A DNA stretch of 64,000 nucleotides. Origin: Armatimonadota bacterium (GTDB lineage Bacteria; Armatimonadota; HRBIN16). The notes under the pieces are model-generated. The model was given only the letters and a program-made list of their open reading frames with translations. It had not been told where the DNA came from and did no database searches. Below are positions 29,101 through 37,226 of this stretch, in pieces. The stretch is taken from assembly GCA_026003195.1 (NCBI GenBank), contig BPGU01000002.1, positions 124,001 to 188,000 of the forward strand, given 5' to 3'. The number at the start of each line of letters is the position of its first letter. The stretch's first letter is position 1. A program made the position numbers and the translations under genes.

Positions 29101-29307
29101 GATGGGGAAGGTGATTTGCCGTTCGACCTCTTGTGCGCCCAAGCCGGGCGCGAGCGCGTTGATGACCACCTGCTTGTTGGTGATGTCGGGCACGGCGTCG
29201 ATCGGCAGTTGCAACGCCTGATAGATGGCTACGCCCACCAAAAAGAGCGTCAGCACCAACACGACCGCGCGATTGCGCACCGAGAAACGAATCAACGATT
29301 CTAACAT
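26179..29307 (-). CDS. czcA: Heavy-metal RND efflux pump, CzcA-type inner-membrane subunit
   Basis: 1042 residues beginning [20 protein letters not shown] with 12 predicted membrane segments in the RND layout (one, then six, then five around two large periplasmic loops). The membrane proton-relay segment [17 protein letters not shown] keeps the Asp, Asp and Glu spacing (D-x5-D-x6-E) typical of CzcA-type pumps for Co, Zn or Cd rather than the CusA copper/silver group (family knowledge). The periplasmic parts include [13 protein letters not shown]. It is last in a tolC-like, czcB-like, czcA order, separated from czcB by a degraded toxin-antitoxin remnant. The metal is inferred from motif only. 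Confidence 0.92.
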   Translation of the reverse strand: MLESLIRFSVRNRAVVLVLTLFLVGVAIYQALQLPIDAVPDITNKQVVINALAPGLGAQEVERQITFPIELGLAGLPYLKETRSTSMFGLSQVTVVFEDSVNLYFARQLVSERLQAIQTELPPGVRAEMGPVSTGLGELAHIEVRNPNLSLMERAALADWVIRPQLLTVPGLAEVTRWGGETRQYLVEVDPKRLESYGLSLRDVMEALETNNQNAGGAYIVRGAQQAMVRGVGQITSLDDIRKIVITAQDGVPVMLEQVAQVKEAPAVRYGAVTQNSVGEQVYVLSLLLIGENGRVVVQRVKDKLLAIEKSLPAGTKLVPHLDRSKLVNGTLRTVLRNLTEGGLLVIVMLFLFLLQLRAGLIVSSVIPLSMLFAVLGMRLFDVSANLMSLGAIDFGLIVDGAVIIVENTVRRLSEAVRAASTPLTRDELERLVHDSTVEVIRPALFGVFIIIGAYVPILTLAGVEGKMFRPMGLTVIFALLGAMLLSLTVVPALCAQFLKPQVERENRLLERLAHLYERALRWHLDRRAFTLSLALVFVAVCFSLFARLGSVFVPELNEGNIAISGFYPPDTSLEEVVQLSGRLEQRLRKEFPHEIAHIFTRIGRPEAATDPMLNNQVDIMIELHPPERWKRARTKEQLVEQLSEIIAQMPGLSVGFTQPIKMRMDEMIEGLGVRADLAVKIFGPDLDELNRIGRQVEAILRQIPGAVDVSMETMEGLPQLQIVLDRERIARYGVHAQDVMNALEAALAGKVATSVVQGNQKIEVALRLRKEYRATPDAIGRLLIPTPSGVRVPLRLLAQIQVVEGPVRINRENGQRRVLVLANARGRDLGSVAEDAHKRLQKLQLPVGYWIEYGGAYEHLVSGRARLGIVVPATFGAILLLLVLALGNLRYALMVFTAIPFALTGGILALLVRHMPFSMSAGVGFIALGGIAVLNGLVMISAINQLRQRGVTCREAVLEGARQRMRPVLMTAAVASFGFLPMATSHGMGAEVQRPLATVVIGGLITSTLLTLIVLPTLYAWIEGYLEARTQRRLQTVMGEG

Positions 29308-29328
29308 GGTCGGCTCCTTGAATTTGGT

Positions 29329-29686
29329 TTACACGAACACAATCTCTATATCCCCTATAGACTTAACCGCCTCGAAGTGGCGGTCGGTTGTCAACAGTGG
29401 TATACAATATGCTCGAGCAAAAGCGGCAATCCAGACATCGCCTGCCAAAGGGCTTCCACTTCCTCTTCGGAGAGCTGTCCTGCCATCGCATCCCATGCGA
29501 CGCAGGGATGCCAGCAGGCAAACGCGGCGTTGGGGTCTCGGCGTCATCCAGCACCGTCAGACACACGCGCTTTCCCAGAAACTCGCTTGCGCGGGAGGCA
29601 ATCTCTTCCCAGGTTCCTTCCAGCATCAGCGAGGCGCGATTATACCGCGCTCCTCGAAGTGATAAGGCTCCAATAGGCATGCTCAT
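29329..29686 (-). pseudogene. Degraded toxin-antitoxin remnant (antitoxin start fused to PIN-domain end)
   Basis: The reverse strand starts at ATG 29686, overlapping the czcB-like stop (ATGA), and reads MLEGTWEEIASRASEFLGKR-VCLTVLDD, an antitoxin-like N-terminal segment. Further on, in a different frame, LAGDVWIAAFARAYCIPLL and TTDRHFEAVKSIGDIEIVFV form the C-terminal end of a PIN-domain VapC toxin with its last acidic residue region. The PIN start and first catalytic residues are absent. So an antitoxin/toxin pair was inserted between czcB and czcA and then lost its middle. No active product is expected. Confidence 0.65.
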
Positions 29687-31260
29687 TCCTCGCCACCTCC
29701 AAAGAGCATCCCGGTAATCAGCGAGGCGTTGCGCACGACAACGCGCTCACCGGCTTTTACACCGTCCCGTATCACAACTTGGTTATTGACGGTTTGTCCC
29801 AGTTGCACTGGGCGCAGTGCAAATTCACCCGCGCGCCCTGTCGCCACAAACAGGTACGGTTTGCCCTCGATACGCTGCACGGCTTCTGCAGGCACAATGA
29901 GGGCGCTCCGTTCAATGACGATGGGCAGCTCCGCACGCACAAACAGTCCGGGCTTGAGGCGTGAATCGGGGTTGGAGACGACGCAACGCGCTTTCACGAC
30001 GCGCTTGTTCGGGTCGGCTTCGGGCATAATCTTTTGGATACGCGTTTGAAACACGACGCCGGGCAACGAGTCGGCAGTAAACTGAAGCGTTTGCCCGACC
30101 TGTATCGAGGAGAGGTCGTCGGTATAGAGGTCGAAGCTTGCCCAGACGGCGTTCGTGTTCAGGATACGGAAGATAGGTTTATCGGGCGTGACGGTTTCGC
30201 CGACGGTCACCTCCAGCGTCGCGATTCGCCCGTCGAAAGGCGCGGTTAGCACGAGTTGGTGTCCGCCCTCGGGTCTGCCGCCGAGTAGGCGCAGTTCGTC
30301 CAGCGCGGCTTCGAGGGCGAGTTGCGCCTGACGATAGTTCGCTTCGGCATCGGCGACCTCTCTCGCACTGAGGTACTGACCTTTGAACACCTGTTCTGCG
30401 CGTTCGGCTTGTTGCTGTGCGATTCGGAAGGTTTCGCGCGCGGTTTGCAGGCGCGTTGCCGCCGCGTGTTGCGCCGCGCGGGCGGAATCGAGTTGCGCTT
30501 GCGCCGACTGCACCTCCGCTTGTGCAATCTCGTGCTGGGCACGGATCGACTCGTACTCTTGCTGCGCAATGAGTTGGGCTTGCAGGAGTCGTTCGGCGCG
30601 GGTGAGTTGGGCGTGTATTTGCTGGAGCTGGGCTTGCGTCTTGTTCAGAGCCGATTGGGCGTTTTGCACCGCGTTTTGGGCGGCGCGCGCGTCGGCTTCG
30701 GCGGCTTGCAGTTCCGCGCGGGCTTGTGCGAGTTTCGTACGAGCGTCTTCCAGCGCAGGGTTGCTATACGCGCCCAGTTGCGCCAGTCGTTTGCGTCGCT
30801 CCAATTCGGCGCGGGCGAACTCCAACTGCCGCTTGGCTTGCGTGTAGGCGACCTCCGCCCGATGAATCTCCTCGCTGTCCAGCACCGCCAACACTTGCCC
30901 GCGCTTGACGGCGTCACCCACATGCGCTCGTATCTCCAGCACGCGCCCCGTGACGCGCGCGTTCAAATTCACTAAGTTCTCCGGCAGCGGCTCGATCTGC
31001 CCAAACAGGGTTAATGTGCGCGTGAGCGGCTCGTACTGGAGTGTACGAACCTCTAAGCGTGCCAGGTCCAAACTTTCTGGCGCCAGGGTGATGGTTTCAG
31101 GCAGGGTGGCCGCAGTGGTCTCGTTGGCAAGCGTCTCTGCAGGAAAGGGGCGATTCAACCACCACAGCAATCCCACCCCGACCGCAACGACGATCATAAT
31201 ACCGACAATTTGCCCCCAACGTCGGGGCGCGACGGTTCGTACCATCGGTTCCGTGTTCAT
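29683..31260 (-). CDS. czcB: RND periplasmic adaptor (membrane fusion protein), CzcB/CusB-like
   Basis: 525 residues: membrane anchor (residues ~16-35), barrel-sandwich half with LNARVTGRVLEIRAHVGDAV, a very long Ala/Gln/Glu-rich coiled-coil hairpin (about residues 125-325), the second half QLVLTAPFDGRIATLEVTVG, and the beta-barrel with RVVKARCVVSNPDSRLKPGL. The hairpin is longer than in most CusB proteins. It bridges the RND pump to the outer-membrane channel. The start overlaps the end of the tolC-like gene by four bases. The Ala/Arg-rich DNA here gives strong shadow frames that are not genes. Confidence 0.9.
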   Translation of the reverse strand: MNTEPMVRTVAPRRWGQIVGIMIVVAVGVGLLWWLNRPFPAETLANETTAATLPETITLAPESLDLARLEVRTLQYEPLTRTLTLFGQIEPLPENLVNLNARVTGRVLEIRAHVGDAVKRGQVLAVLDSEEIHRAEVAYTQAKRQLEFARAELERRKRLAQLGAYSNPALEDARTKLAQARAELQAAEADARAAQNAVQNAQSALNKTQAQLQQIHAQLTRAERLLQAQLIAQQEYESIRAQHEIAQAEVQSAQAQLDSARAAQHAAATRLQTARETFRIAQQQAERAEQVFKGQYLSAREVADAEANYRQAQLALEAALDELRLLGGRPEGGHQLVLTAPFDGRIATLEVTVGETVTPDKPIFRILNTNAVWASFDLYTDDLSSIQVGQTLQFTADSLPGVVFQTRIQKIMPEADPNKRVVKARCVVSNPDSRLKPGLFVRAELPIVIERSALIVPAEAVQRIEGKPYLFVATGRAGEFALRPVQLGQTVNNQVVIRDGVKAGERVVVRNASLITGMLFGGGEE

Positions 31261-32456
31261 CGGTTCACCTCCATGCGTAGGAACTCCCCTCGGAGTTGCT
31301 TGAGTCGCACTTCACTGAGTTTTAGTTCCAGTTCTGCCTGCAACGCTTCCTCTTGAACCATTCGTGTAGCGCGTTGCGCTTCCAGCAGTTGCAAAAGGTT
31401 CAGTCCCCCCGTTTCCAACCCCACTTGAGCGGCTTGGGCGAGTTGTTGCGCACGCGGCAGGAGCGTGGTACGATAGGCTTCCATGCGGTTATGCGCGTTT
31501 TGATAGGCTTGTTCTGCGACGCGCAGTTCGGTGTCATAGAGTTCACGGGCATGTTGTACGCGCAGTTGTTGTGCCTGCACGAGCGCGTTTTGGGCGCGCA
31601 GGCGATTCTGACGCGCTCCATAGTCGAGCAAGGGGAGACTAATGGTCAGCCCGTAGGCGGGGCGTGTCCGCTCGCCGTGAAAACGCTCGATACGCACCTG
31701 CACGCCGAGGTCGGGCAGCGCCTCGATACGGATTTGTTGGGCAAGGGCTTGCGCCAGTCGGAGCTGGGCGACGGCGGGGCGCAGCCAGAGCGCATCGACG
31801 CTCGGAACGCGGGTCGCCCACTCGAGCGGGGGCAGAGTGCGCGGCGAGGCGTCTTCAGGCGGATTGCCCAGCAGAGCTTTCAGTCGCTCCAACGCGGCAC
31901 GCGCTTCGGTTTCACGCAAAAGCGCATGCTGACGCACGCGCTCTAATTCAATCTCGGCTTGGGTCAGGTCGATTCCTGCCCGCACGCCTGCGCTTGTCTG
32001 CTGTTGGATGGCGTCGCGCGTGCGCTCCGCCAATCGCAGCGCCTCCTCCGCCGCTTGGGCGATACGCTGGCGATAAGTGTACTCATAATACGCCGCGGCG
32101 ACCTCCGCCAGCAGATTGTTCAACTCCATGAGCGACTGCGCGAGGGTCACCTCGTATTCCGCTTGGGCAACACGGGAACGCGCTCGCCGTATTCCGTTCA
32201 ACTCGAGCGGCTGATTCAGCAACAGTTCCTCGCCCGCGCCGCCTGTGGTCAGCGCAGGCGCAAGGAACGCATGAGGCGCCGTAAGCACCGATGCGCTCCG
32301 TTGTAATCGCGCCGCGCTCTCCATCTCTTGGCGCAACGCCTGAACGCGCGGATTGTAGCACAACGCCAAAGCAAGCGCGCTCTCCACATCGGCAGGTTGC
32401 GCCCACGCAATGCATGCCATCCCGATTCCTAAAACTAACGAATATATGCTCCGCAT
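31257..32456 (-). CDS. czcC: TolC/CzcC-family outer-membrane efflux channel
   Basis: 399 residues with a signal peptide MRSIYSLVLGIGMACIAWAQ and two outer-membrane efflux (OEP) repeats: ALALALCYNPRVQALRQEM at the start of the first and the long helical QAYQNAHNRMEAYRTTLLP in the second, which ends ELELKLSEVRLKQLRGEFL. It supplies the outer-membrane exit duct, so the organism is diderm. Start at ATG 32456; a 99-base gap separates it from the small Cys protein gene upstream. Confidence 0.88.
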   Translation of the reverse strand: MRSIYSLVLGIGMACIAWAQPADVESALALALCYNPRVQALRQEMESAARLQRSASVLTAPHAFLAPALTTGGAGEELLLNQPLELNGIRRARSRVAQAEYEVTLAQSLMELNNLLAEVAAAYYEYTYRQRIAQAAEEALRLAERTRDAIQQQTSAGVRAGIDLTQAEIELERVRQHALLRETEARAALERLKALLGNPPEDASPRTLPPLEWATRVPSVDALWLRPAVAQLRLAQALAQQIRIEALPDLGVQVRIERFHGERTRPAYGLTISLPLLDYGARQNRLRAQNALVQAQQLRVQHARELYDTELRVAEQAYQNAHNRMEAYRTTLLPRAQQLAQAAQVGLETGGLNLLQLLEAQRATRMVQEEALQAELELKLSEVRLKQLRGEFLRMEVNR

Positions 32457-32555
32457 AGTACCTCCTGCTGGATAGTCTTCGTCTCACGGACAGGCTCGTC
32501 CGCGCGTTTTGAGTGGATTGGGAGCACGAACCGATTGGTCCGTGCCAAAATGGGG

Positions 32556-32966
32556 TTATCCAGCAGGTGGGGCGCGGAAAGAGGGGGTTCGAGTGTGAGG
32601 ATTTTGGGGCGGCGGTGCGAATGCGCCGGAGAAGTAGATGGGGTCAACAAACTCCCAAGCGCACGGCAACCTGGTCAACAACAGCGGCGCGTCGTCCCAT
32701 GCCACCGTAGCGATCGAGGAAGGCGTACGCGAGGTAAGCGCATCGACCGCAGCAAAATGACAGTCGCAAGAGCGTGTATCGAGTTGATCGCCACGGTTTT
32801 GGGGAGCAGGCGGCTGCGCACTCCACGGCGCGCTCACATCCTCGCTGCACACCTTGAGCCAGAAACTACCGCTGCGTACCTGGCCGTGGCACACCCAATA
32901 CCCTGCCCCCCCACTGTTCAGCAGGGCGACAAGCATCAGGAGCCATAGTTGTACACGCGCTCGCAT
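32556..32966 (-). CDS. Small exported Cys-containing protein at the head of the efflux operon
   Basis: From ATG 32966 (MRARVQLWLLMLVALLNSGG) the product has 136 residues with a signal peptide or anchor, then WVCHGQVRSGSFWLKVCSED and TRSCDCHFA. Four Cys and several His could bind metal. The remainder is Pro/Thr-rich and low in complexity. The predicted promoter would place the transcript start three bases before this ATG, so translation may be leaderless; ATG 32975 lies within the -10 region and is excluded. No family recognised. A metal-sensing or chaperone role is inference from location. Confidence 0.55.
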   Translation of the reverse strand: MRARVQLWLLMLVALLNSGGAGYWVCHGQVRSGSFWLKVCSEDVSAPWSAQPPAPQNRGDQLDTRSCDCHFAAVDALTSRTPSSIATVAWDDAPLLLTRLPCAWEFVDPIYFSGAFAPPPQNPHTRTPSFRAPPAG

Positions 32967-32975
32967 AGCGACCAT

Positions 32976-33005
32976 AGTGTACCAAAACCGTGAACGGATT
33001 TTCAA
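32976..33005 (-). promoter_or_regulatory. Efflux operon promoter with a dyad in its spacer
   Basis: Reverse strand: TTGAAA (33005-33000), 18-base spacer, TACACT (32981-32976). The spacer contains an inverted repeat, AAAACCGT-GA-ACGG(A)TTTT on the given strand (32984-33002). A dyad between -35 and -10 with a longer-than-optimal spacer is how MerR-family metal sensors act, though no merR gene lies in the window. Confidence 0.6.
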
Positions 33006-33255
33006 GGGGGGAAACAAGGATCCCCAAAATTCGGAACGCATAACCCCACCTTCTCTGTTCAGGGGGGTGTTCTTGACGACGCATCTCTGCCCCAAGCATC
33101 CACGAGGCACACGCTAACAACCAAACCCGCGTGAGGCGGTGGAACAAAAAACAATACCCCCAACAGACATAACGCGGACAGTAGCGCACCCAGTCCCCCG
33201 CTCGCATCTTCGCAGGAAATAGGATTTATCTGAGGTATTCTTATAACTATTAACT

Positions 33256-33711
33256 ATGCAGGTACCCGAAGTGGAAGTACGCGTGCCGTGTTCTAAAGGG
33301 GAACATCTGGTGCGTGTGCGCGTTCATAGTTGGGAGCACCAGGAGGTCGTGTGGAGCCCGTGCTTTGATTTGTTGGGGCGTGGGCTGGGTTTGATGGCGC
33401 GTTGCAGCAGCTCTGTGTTTGAGCGTGAGGATGAATTGCGGCGCACGGTGGTGGAGGCGTTAGCGCAGATCGGTGTCCCTGCGATCCCCGCCCTCATCCA
33501 AGTGCCGGGGAATAGCGATAGGCGTGTGCGTGCAGCGGCGTGTCGGGCGTTAGGCACAGTCGGCGACCCGTCCGCAACGCACGCACTCAGCCAAGCACTG
33601 CGGGATAGCGAGTGGCGTGTGCGTGCAGCGGCGTGTGAGGCGTTGGGTGAAATAGGGGATGTGTCTGCGGTGTGGGCATCACCAGATGCTGGGTGCTATG
33701 GATGCAGGTGA
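33256..33711 (+). pseudogene. HEAT-repeat protein, truncated at a rearrangement
   Basis: 151 residues beginning MQVPEVEVRVPCSKGEHLVR. From about residue 70 it has HEAT repeats of the PBS-lyase type: RRTVVEALAQIGVPAIPALI, RVRAAACRALGTVGDPSATH and RVRAAACEALGEIGDVSAV. The repeat is then broken: from about 33672 the bases belong to an unrelated fragment on the other strand, giving a short random tail. Such proteins usually carry more repeats. The start has no clear ribosome site. Function unknown. Confidence 0.6.
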
Positions 33712-33855
33712 TGACACCACTGCCCTCTGCCTCCGCCACGGGAATGATGGCGCCCGCGTTCAACGGCTTCAGCTCGGGATAGGCATCGTAGCACCACCCC
33801 CAACGCGGTGCGCCTTTCAGGATGTATCCTTGCAACGTGCCAGTCCAACATAGCT
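33690..33855 (-). pseudogene. Fragment of an unknown protein
   Basis: The reverse strand holds a protein-like stretch without a start: WTGTLQGYILKGAPRWGWCY, then DAYPELKPLNAGAIIPVAEA and GSGVITCIHSTQHLVMPTPQ. Codon use and aromatic residues look genuine. It lies directly after the end of the GHL10 gene and is joined to the truncated HEAT gene. I do not recognise the family. Confidence 0.4.
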
Positions 33856-35564
33856 TACCTCTTTGGCAGCATATCCACCAGCACCGCCCTCGCTCCCTCA
33901 ATCACCGTCTGCCCGTTCTCCCGACGCAGGGTTCCTTTTACAGTCACTACATCGCCTGTGAGGAAAGGCAAAGGCAATTCACCAGGGATGCGCACAGTGA
34001 TCTCGCCCATCTGGAAATCGCCATTGGTGCCTGACATGCCCACTGTCACTGCCTGTTCGGCAAGCAACACAGAGGTACCATCTGGCAGGCGAGAGAGTTC
34101 GGAGCGGTTCTTCACCCGTTTGGCGTCCGTACGACCTAGCAACAGGTTGCGTGTGGTCACCTTGCCCGCCTGTATCCGCACTTTCGCCTTCAACGGGGAG
34201 CCGTTGCGAGGTGTGACCGTCAGCGTGTATTCCCCCGGGGGCAGGTGCGCGAAGCCGAAAAAGCCCGTGCCGTCTACATATTGCTCCCGCTCCTGTCCCG
34301 CTCCCTTCAGGGTCACCAGCGTATGGTCGGCGGGAGCCAGGGTATCCGCATAGAGGATGGTACCTTTGAGATGCCCATGGATGGGCTTCTCCTTCCACGG
34401 CGCGGGCGGCACAGGAACCCAGGAGCCAAACACCTTGCCCAGCGTCTCGTAGAAAGCCGGGTTATGCTTTTGCTCTTTGCCCTGCGCATCGGTGTTGGTC
34501 GTGGCGTAGGAGTAGAAACAGATGCCACGCGGCTTGTTGCCCCGCTCGGTCGGCTGCCAGACCCGCTCTATTTGCTTCAGTGTATCCTCTATCGGGTTCA
34601 GGAAATTGCCCAACCCAATGGCGGCGTAGTGCCGGTACTGATGGTCTTTCACAAAGCGCATCCAGTTGTCCAGCCAGCGGGCGTATTTCTGCTCATTGTA
34701 GTAGCACATGGGGATATTCCAGTCGAGAATACCCTCCTCCATCCAGCCTCGCCAGTCCTGATACACGCGCGAATAGGCAGCGGAGCGCGTCCACGCTTCA
34801 TCCTGCTCGGGACCGTTGCCCCAGGTGATGGTCGCAGCGGACACCAGCACTTTGGGATGGACAGTCATCGCATACAGATAGGTCTTTCGCACCAGCGCGG
34901 TCACCTGGTCGCGCCGCCACTGCTTGAACCGCTCGCTCTTGAAGAAGGGGAAGCCACCGGGTCGGTTGCGCCGCTCGTTGTAGCGTTGCACACTGACCGG
35001 GTTATACCCCCACCTTTCCCCGCCATAACGCACGAAGTCGAAGTGGATGCCGTCCACGTCATAATGTCGGATCACGTCCAGATAGGTTCGGAACGTCCAG
35101 TCCGCTGCGCCGGGGTGACCGGGGTCTATCTTGGTGGCTTCGCCGTCGTAGTCCTCGCCCATATCGCTGAGCGAGAGATACTCGGGGAAACGGCTTTGTA
35201 GGGAACGCGGATGCCGGTTTCTGCCCACCGCACAGGTGTTCAACCAGGTATGCACCTGGATATAGGGCTTTTCCCCATGCGACTTTTGAATCAGGTACGC
35301 CAGCGGGTCAAATCCCTCTGCAATATCAGAGGCGCGCGGCTCGTAGTGCGAGTTGTAGTAAGCGTCCGCGCTCTTGCGCACCTGCACGACCACCGCGTTC
35401 AGTCCCGCCTGGCGCACCCGAGCCAGCAGAGTATCTACCTGCTCTGGCGTCTTGATACCCTCATTGAAACCGTCCACCCAGATGGCGCGCAGTTGTGGCT
35501 CGCCGCCCGGCGCCGCAAAGGCGGGAAGAAGACACAGAAACAGGGGCATCACTACACGTAACAT
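33855..35564 (-). CDS. GHL10-family (DUF187) exported glycoside hydrolase
   Basis: 569 residues from ATG 35564, which has AGGAGG seven bases upstream and begins a signal peptide MLRVVMPLFLCLLPAFAAPG. The (beta/alpha)8 domain has QLRAIWVDGFNEGIKTPEQV, LNAVVVQVRKSADAYY, YDVDGIHFDFVRYGG and WNIPMCYYNEQ, as in the GHL10 family of putative glycosidases. After residue ~390 comes a CarboxypepD-regulatory-like beta sandwich (TGFFGFAHLPPGEYTLTVTP), then a nucleic-acid-binding-like OB segment (GDVVTVKGTLRRENGQTVIE). The substrate is a polysaccharide not known from sequence. It follows the URO-D-like gene by 13 bases. Confidence 0.85.
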   Translation of the reverse strand: MLRVVMPLFLCLLPAFAAPGGEPQLRAIWVDGFNEGIKTPEQVDTLLARVRQAGLNAVVVQVRKSADAYYNSHYEPRASDIAEGFDPLAYLIQKSHGEKPYIQVHTWLNTCAVGRNRHPRSLQSRFPEYLSLSDMGEDYDGEATKIDPGHPGAADWTFRTYLDVIRHYDVDGIHFDFVRYGGERWGYNPVSVQRYNERRNRPGGFPFFKSERFKQWRRDQVTALVRKTYLYAMTVHPKVLVSAATITWGNGPEQDEAWTRSAAYSRVYQDWRGWMEEGILDWNIPMCYYNEQKYARWLDNWMRFVKDHQYRHYAAIGLGNFLNPIEDTLKQIERVWQPTERGNKPRGICFYSYATTNTDAQGKEQKHNPAFYETLGKVFGSWVPVPPAPWKEKPIHGHLKGTILYADTLAPADHTLVTLKGAGQEREQYVDGTGFFGFAHLPPGEYTLTVTPRNGSPLKAKVRIQAGKVTTRNLLLGRTDAKRVKNRSELSRLPDGTSVLLAEQAVTVGMSGTNGDFQMGEITVRIPGELPLPFLTGDVVTVKGTLRRENGQTVIEGARAVLVDMLPKR

Positions 35565-35577
35565 CCTCTTTCCTCCT

Positions 35578-36840
35578 CTACCATGCCTCCGCCTCTTCTT
35601 TGGCAATCTGCACCCACCGAATGACCCGCTGAGGGTCATGGCGGATGGTATGGCAATCCTTCATAATCATTTCCACCCGGCAGTCGTTCTTACGGAGCGC
35701 ACGCAATCCCCGTCGCAGCGTCTGTCGCACGAAGTCTTCGTCGAAGGTATCGGCGGCGAGTACACCCGGATGGGGCTTCCAGGAGAAGATATAGCGGTTG
35801 CCCAGCCGCTCCGCCATCACCTCCACGTTCACCCACGGCGACATCGAGACCCGACGCAGGCGCGGAAACCTTTCCACGACGTGCCAGCGACTATCCAAAG
35901 GCTCGCAACAGCCGTAGCAGTTCAGTCCGAAGCGTTCTAACAACGATAGCTGATAAGGAAAAATGAACTCCTCGAACATCTCCGGAGAGATGCCAACCGT
36001 CTCCTGGCTCTCTGCAAAGCCCCACATGTCGATGGTGCGCACGTGCCCGTAGAAATCAGGCTGGGGCAACTCGTGCGTCCAGCCGAAACCACCCGAGCCC
36101 ACATAAGAGCCATCATTATTGAGATAGAGGAGACCGTTCTTCTCCAGAAAATCTATCCTCGCCGCATGTCCATCGCGCAAAAAAGCCATCAGCCGGTGCA
36201 CATTGTCAGGACAGTCCACCATGTCGTACATGATTTGCTCCAGCCCGCGCAGGTACACCAGGGTCTGCGTCATGCCGAACGACCACCACCAGGTGGTCTT
36301 CAGACGCACGTGCAGGATGTCGCCCAGCGTCTCCTGAGCCAGTTGCAGCAGTTCTTCCGTCGCCTCGTAGTCCACCCTAATCTGTGGGAAACGCAGTTTA
36401 TCCATGTCATCGTAGCTCCTGAGCGGAGCCTCCCACCGCCACGCGCCTCCGCCTTCGCCACCGATACGGGTTTCGCGCAGCCCCCAGTCGGTCTCGGTAT
36501 ACACATGCCCCACGTTGAAATAAGGTTCAATCACCTTGTCGTCGCGCATCTGCTCGCCCCAGAACAGCTCGCGCCGCAGGTGCCACTCCCAACCGCGCGC
36601 CAGTCCGCCTTCGCACTGCAGCTTATCCGGGGTGAGGATTTCGTTCCAACCGTTTTCGGGGTCGCAGAAGACAAGGGGGCGTGTCGGCTCCAGCGCGTTG
36701 TGGCGGTACCAGAGTTCGCGTTTCTCCGCTTCCACGGGGCGCGCGGCGAGATCTGCTACCTGCTTCGCCAGTTCGCGCAACACCTGGCGGTCACGCTGGC
36801 TCACAGAATACCTTGGTTGCACTGCAGTCTGTTCAGACAC
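35578..36840 (-). CDS. Uroporphyrinogen decarboxylase-like (URO-D/methyltransferase fold) protein
   Basis: 420 residues without signal peptide, beginning MSEQTAVQPRYSVSQRDRQV. It has the features of the URO-D-like family widespread in Armatimonadota and Planctomycetes genomes: RPLVFCDPENGWNEI, MYDMVDCPDNVHRLMAFL, and the C-terminal FSWKPHPGVLAADTFDED. NCYGCCEPLD may bind metal in the barrel, as in corrinoid-dependent methyltransferases. True HemE is shorter and starts differently, so haem synthesis is unlikely. It is co-transcribed with the GHL10 gene; a link to carbohydrate degradation is inference. Confidence 0.75.
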   Translation of the reverse strand: MSEQTAVQPRYSVSQRDRQVLRELAKQVADLAARPVEAEKRELWYRHNALEPTRPLVFCDPENGWNEILTPDKLQCEGGLARGWEWHLRRELFWGEQMRDDKVIEPYFNVGHVYTETDWGLRETRIGGEGGGAWRWEAPLRSYDDMDKLRFPQIRVDYEATEELLQLAQETLGDILHVRLKTTWWWSFGMTQTLVYLRGLEQIMYDMVDCPDNVHRLMAFLRDGHAARIDFLEKNGLLYLNNDGSYVGSGGFGWTHELPQPDFYGHVRTIDMWGFAESQETVGISPEMFEEFIFPYQLSLLERFGLNCYGCCEPLDSRWHVVERFPRLRRVSMSPWVNVEVMAERLGNRYIFSWKPHPGVLAADTFDEDFVRQTLRRGLRALRKNDCRVEMIMKDCHTIRHDPQRVIRWVQIAKEEAEAW

Positions 36841-37226
36841 TGCACGGTTCCTCCCTCAAGGTGATGTCACTTGCTCCAGCAACTCCGTCGGCGACACAAT
36901 CTGTATCCCGCAAAAGACACAAAGAGGAAGCAGGAGCCCGTCCTAACTTCTCGGTAGCGTGCGCATAGAGTTCGTCCAGTATCTCTGCACACGTCCACCT
37001 ACAGATCACGTGAGCCCTTGCTCAAAGTAGACGCCGCAGTGGGTTACCACCCCAGCCCACAGCAGATAAAAGAATGACTACCAGATTATACCTCTTGCGT
37101 ACGCACAACACTCCGCGAAGGGCGAGGCTCTCGGCGAACCGCACTCCCCAAAACATTCCCCGAACGCCGGGCAGCGTGGGACGGCTCGGCAGGAGCCTCG
37201 CCTTCCCGGTTGAACATGTCCTCATC
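36841..37226. repeat. Intergenic stretch with two copies of the GGCGAGGCTC hairpin repeat
   Basis: No gene is seen in these 386 bases. A degenerate copy of the repeat lies at about 37117-37138 (GGGCGAGGCTCTCGGCGAAC) and a well-kept copy in the opposite direction at 37174-37202 (CGGCTCGGCAGGAGCCTCGC). They flank about 40 bases and could fold on each other. The same repeat family appears at 55.9-56.0 kb. The remainder has no visible promoter or terminator of note. Confidence 0.6.

Noticed and set aside
30322-30975. Plus-strand open frames opposite the coiled-coil part of the RND adaptor
   Set aside because: Leu/Arg/Ala-rich antisense products of an Ala/Gln/Glu-rich coiled coil; no start signals or domains.
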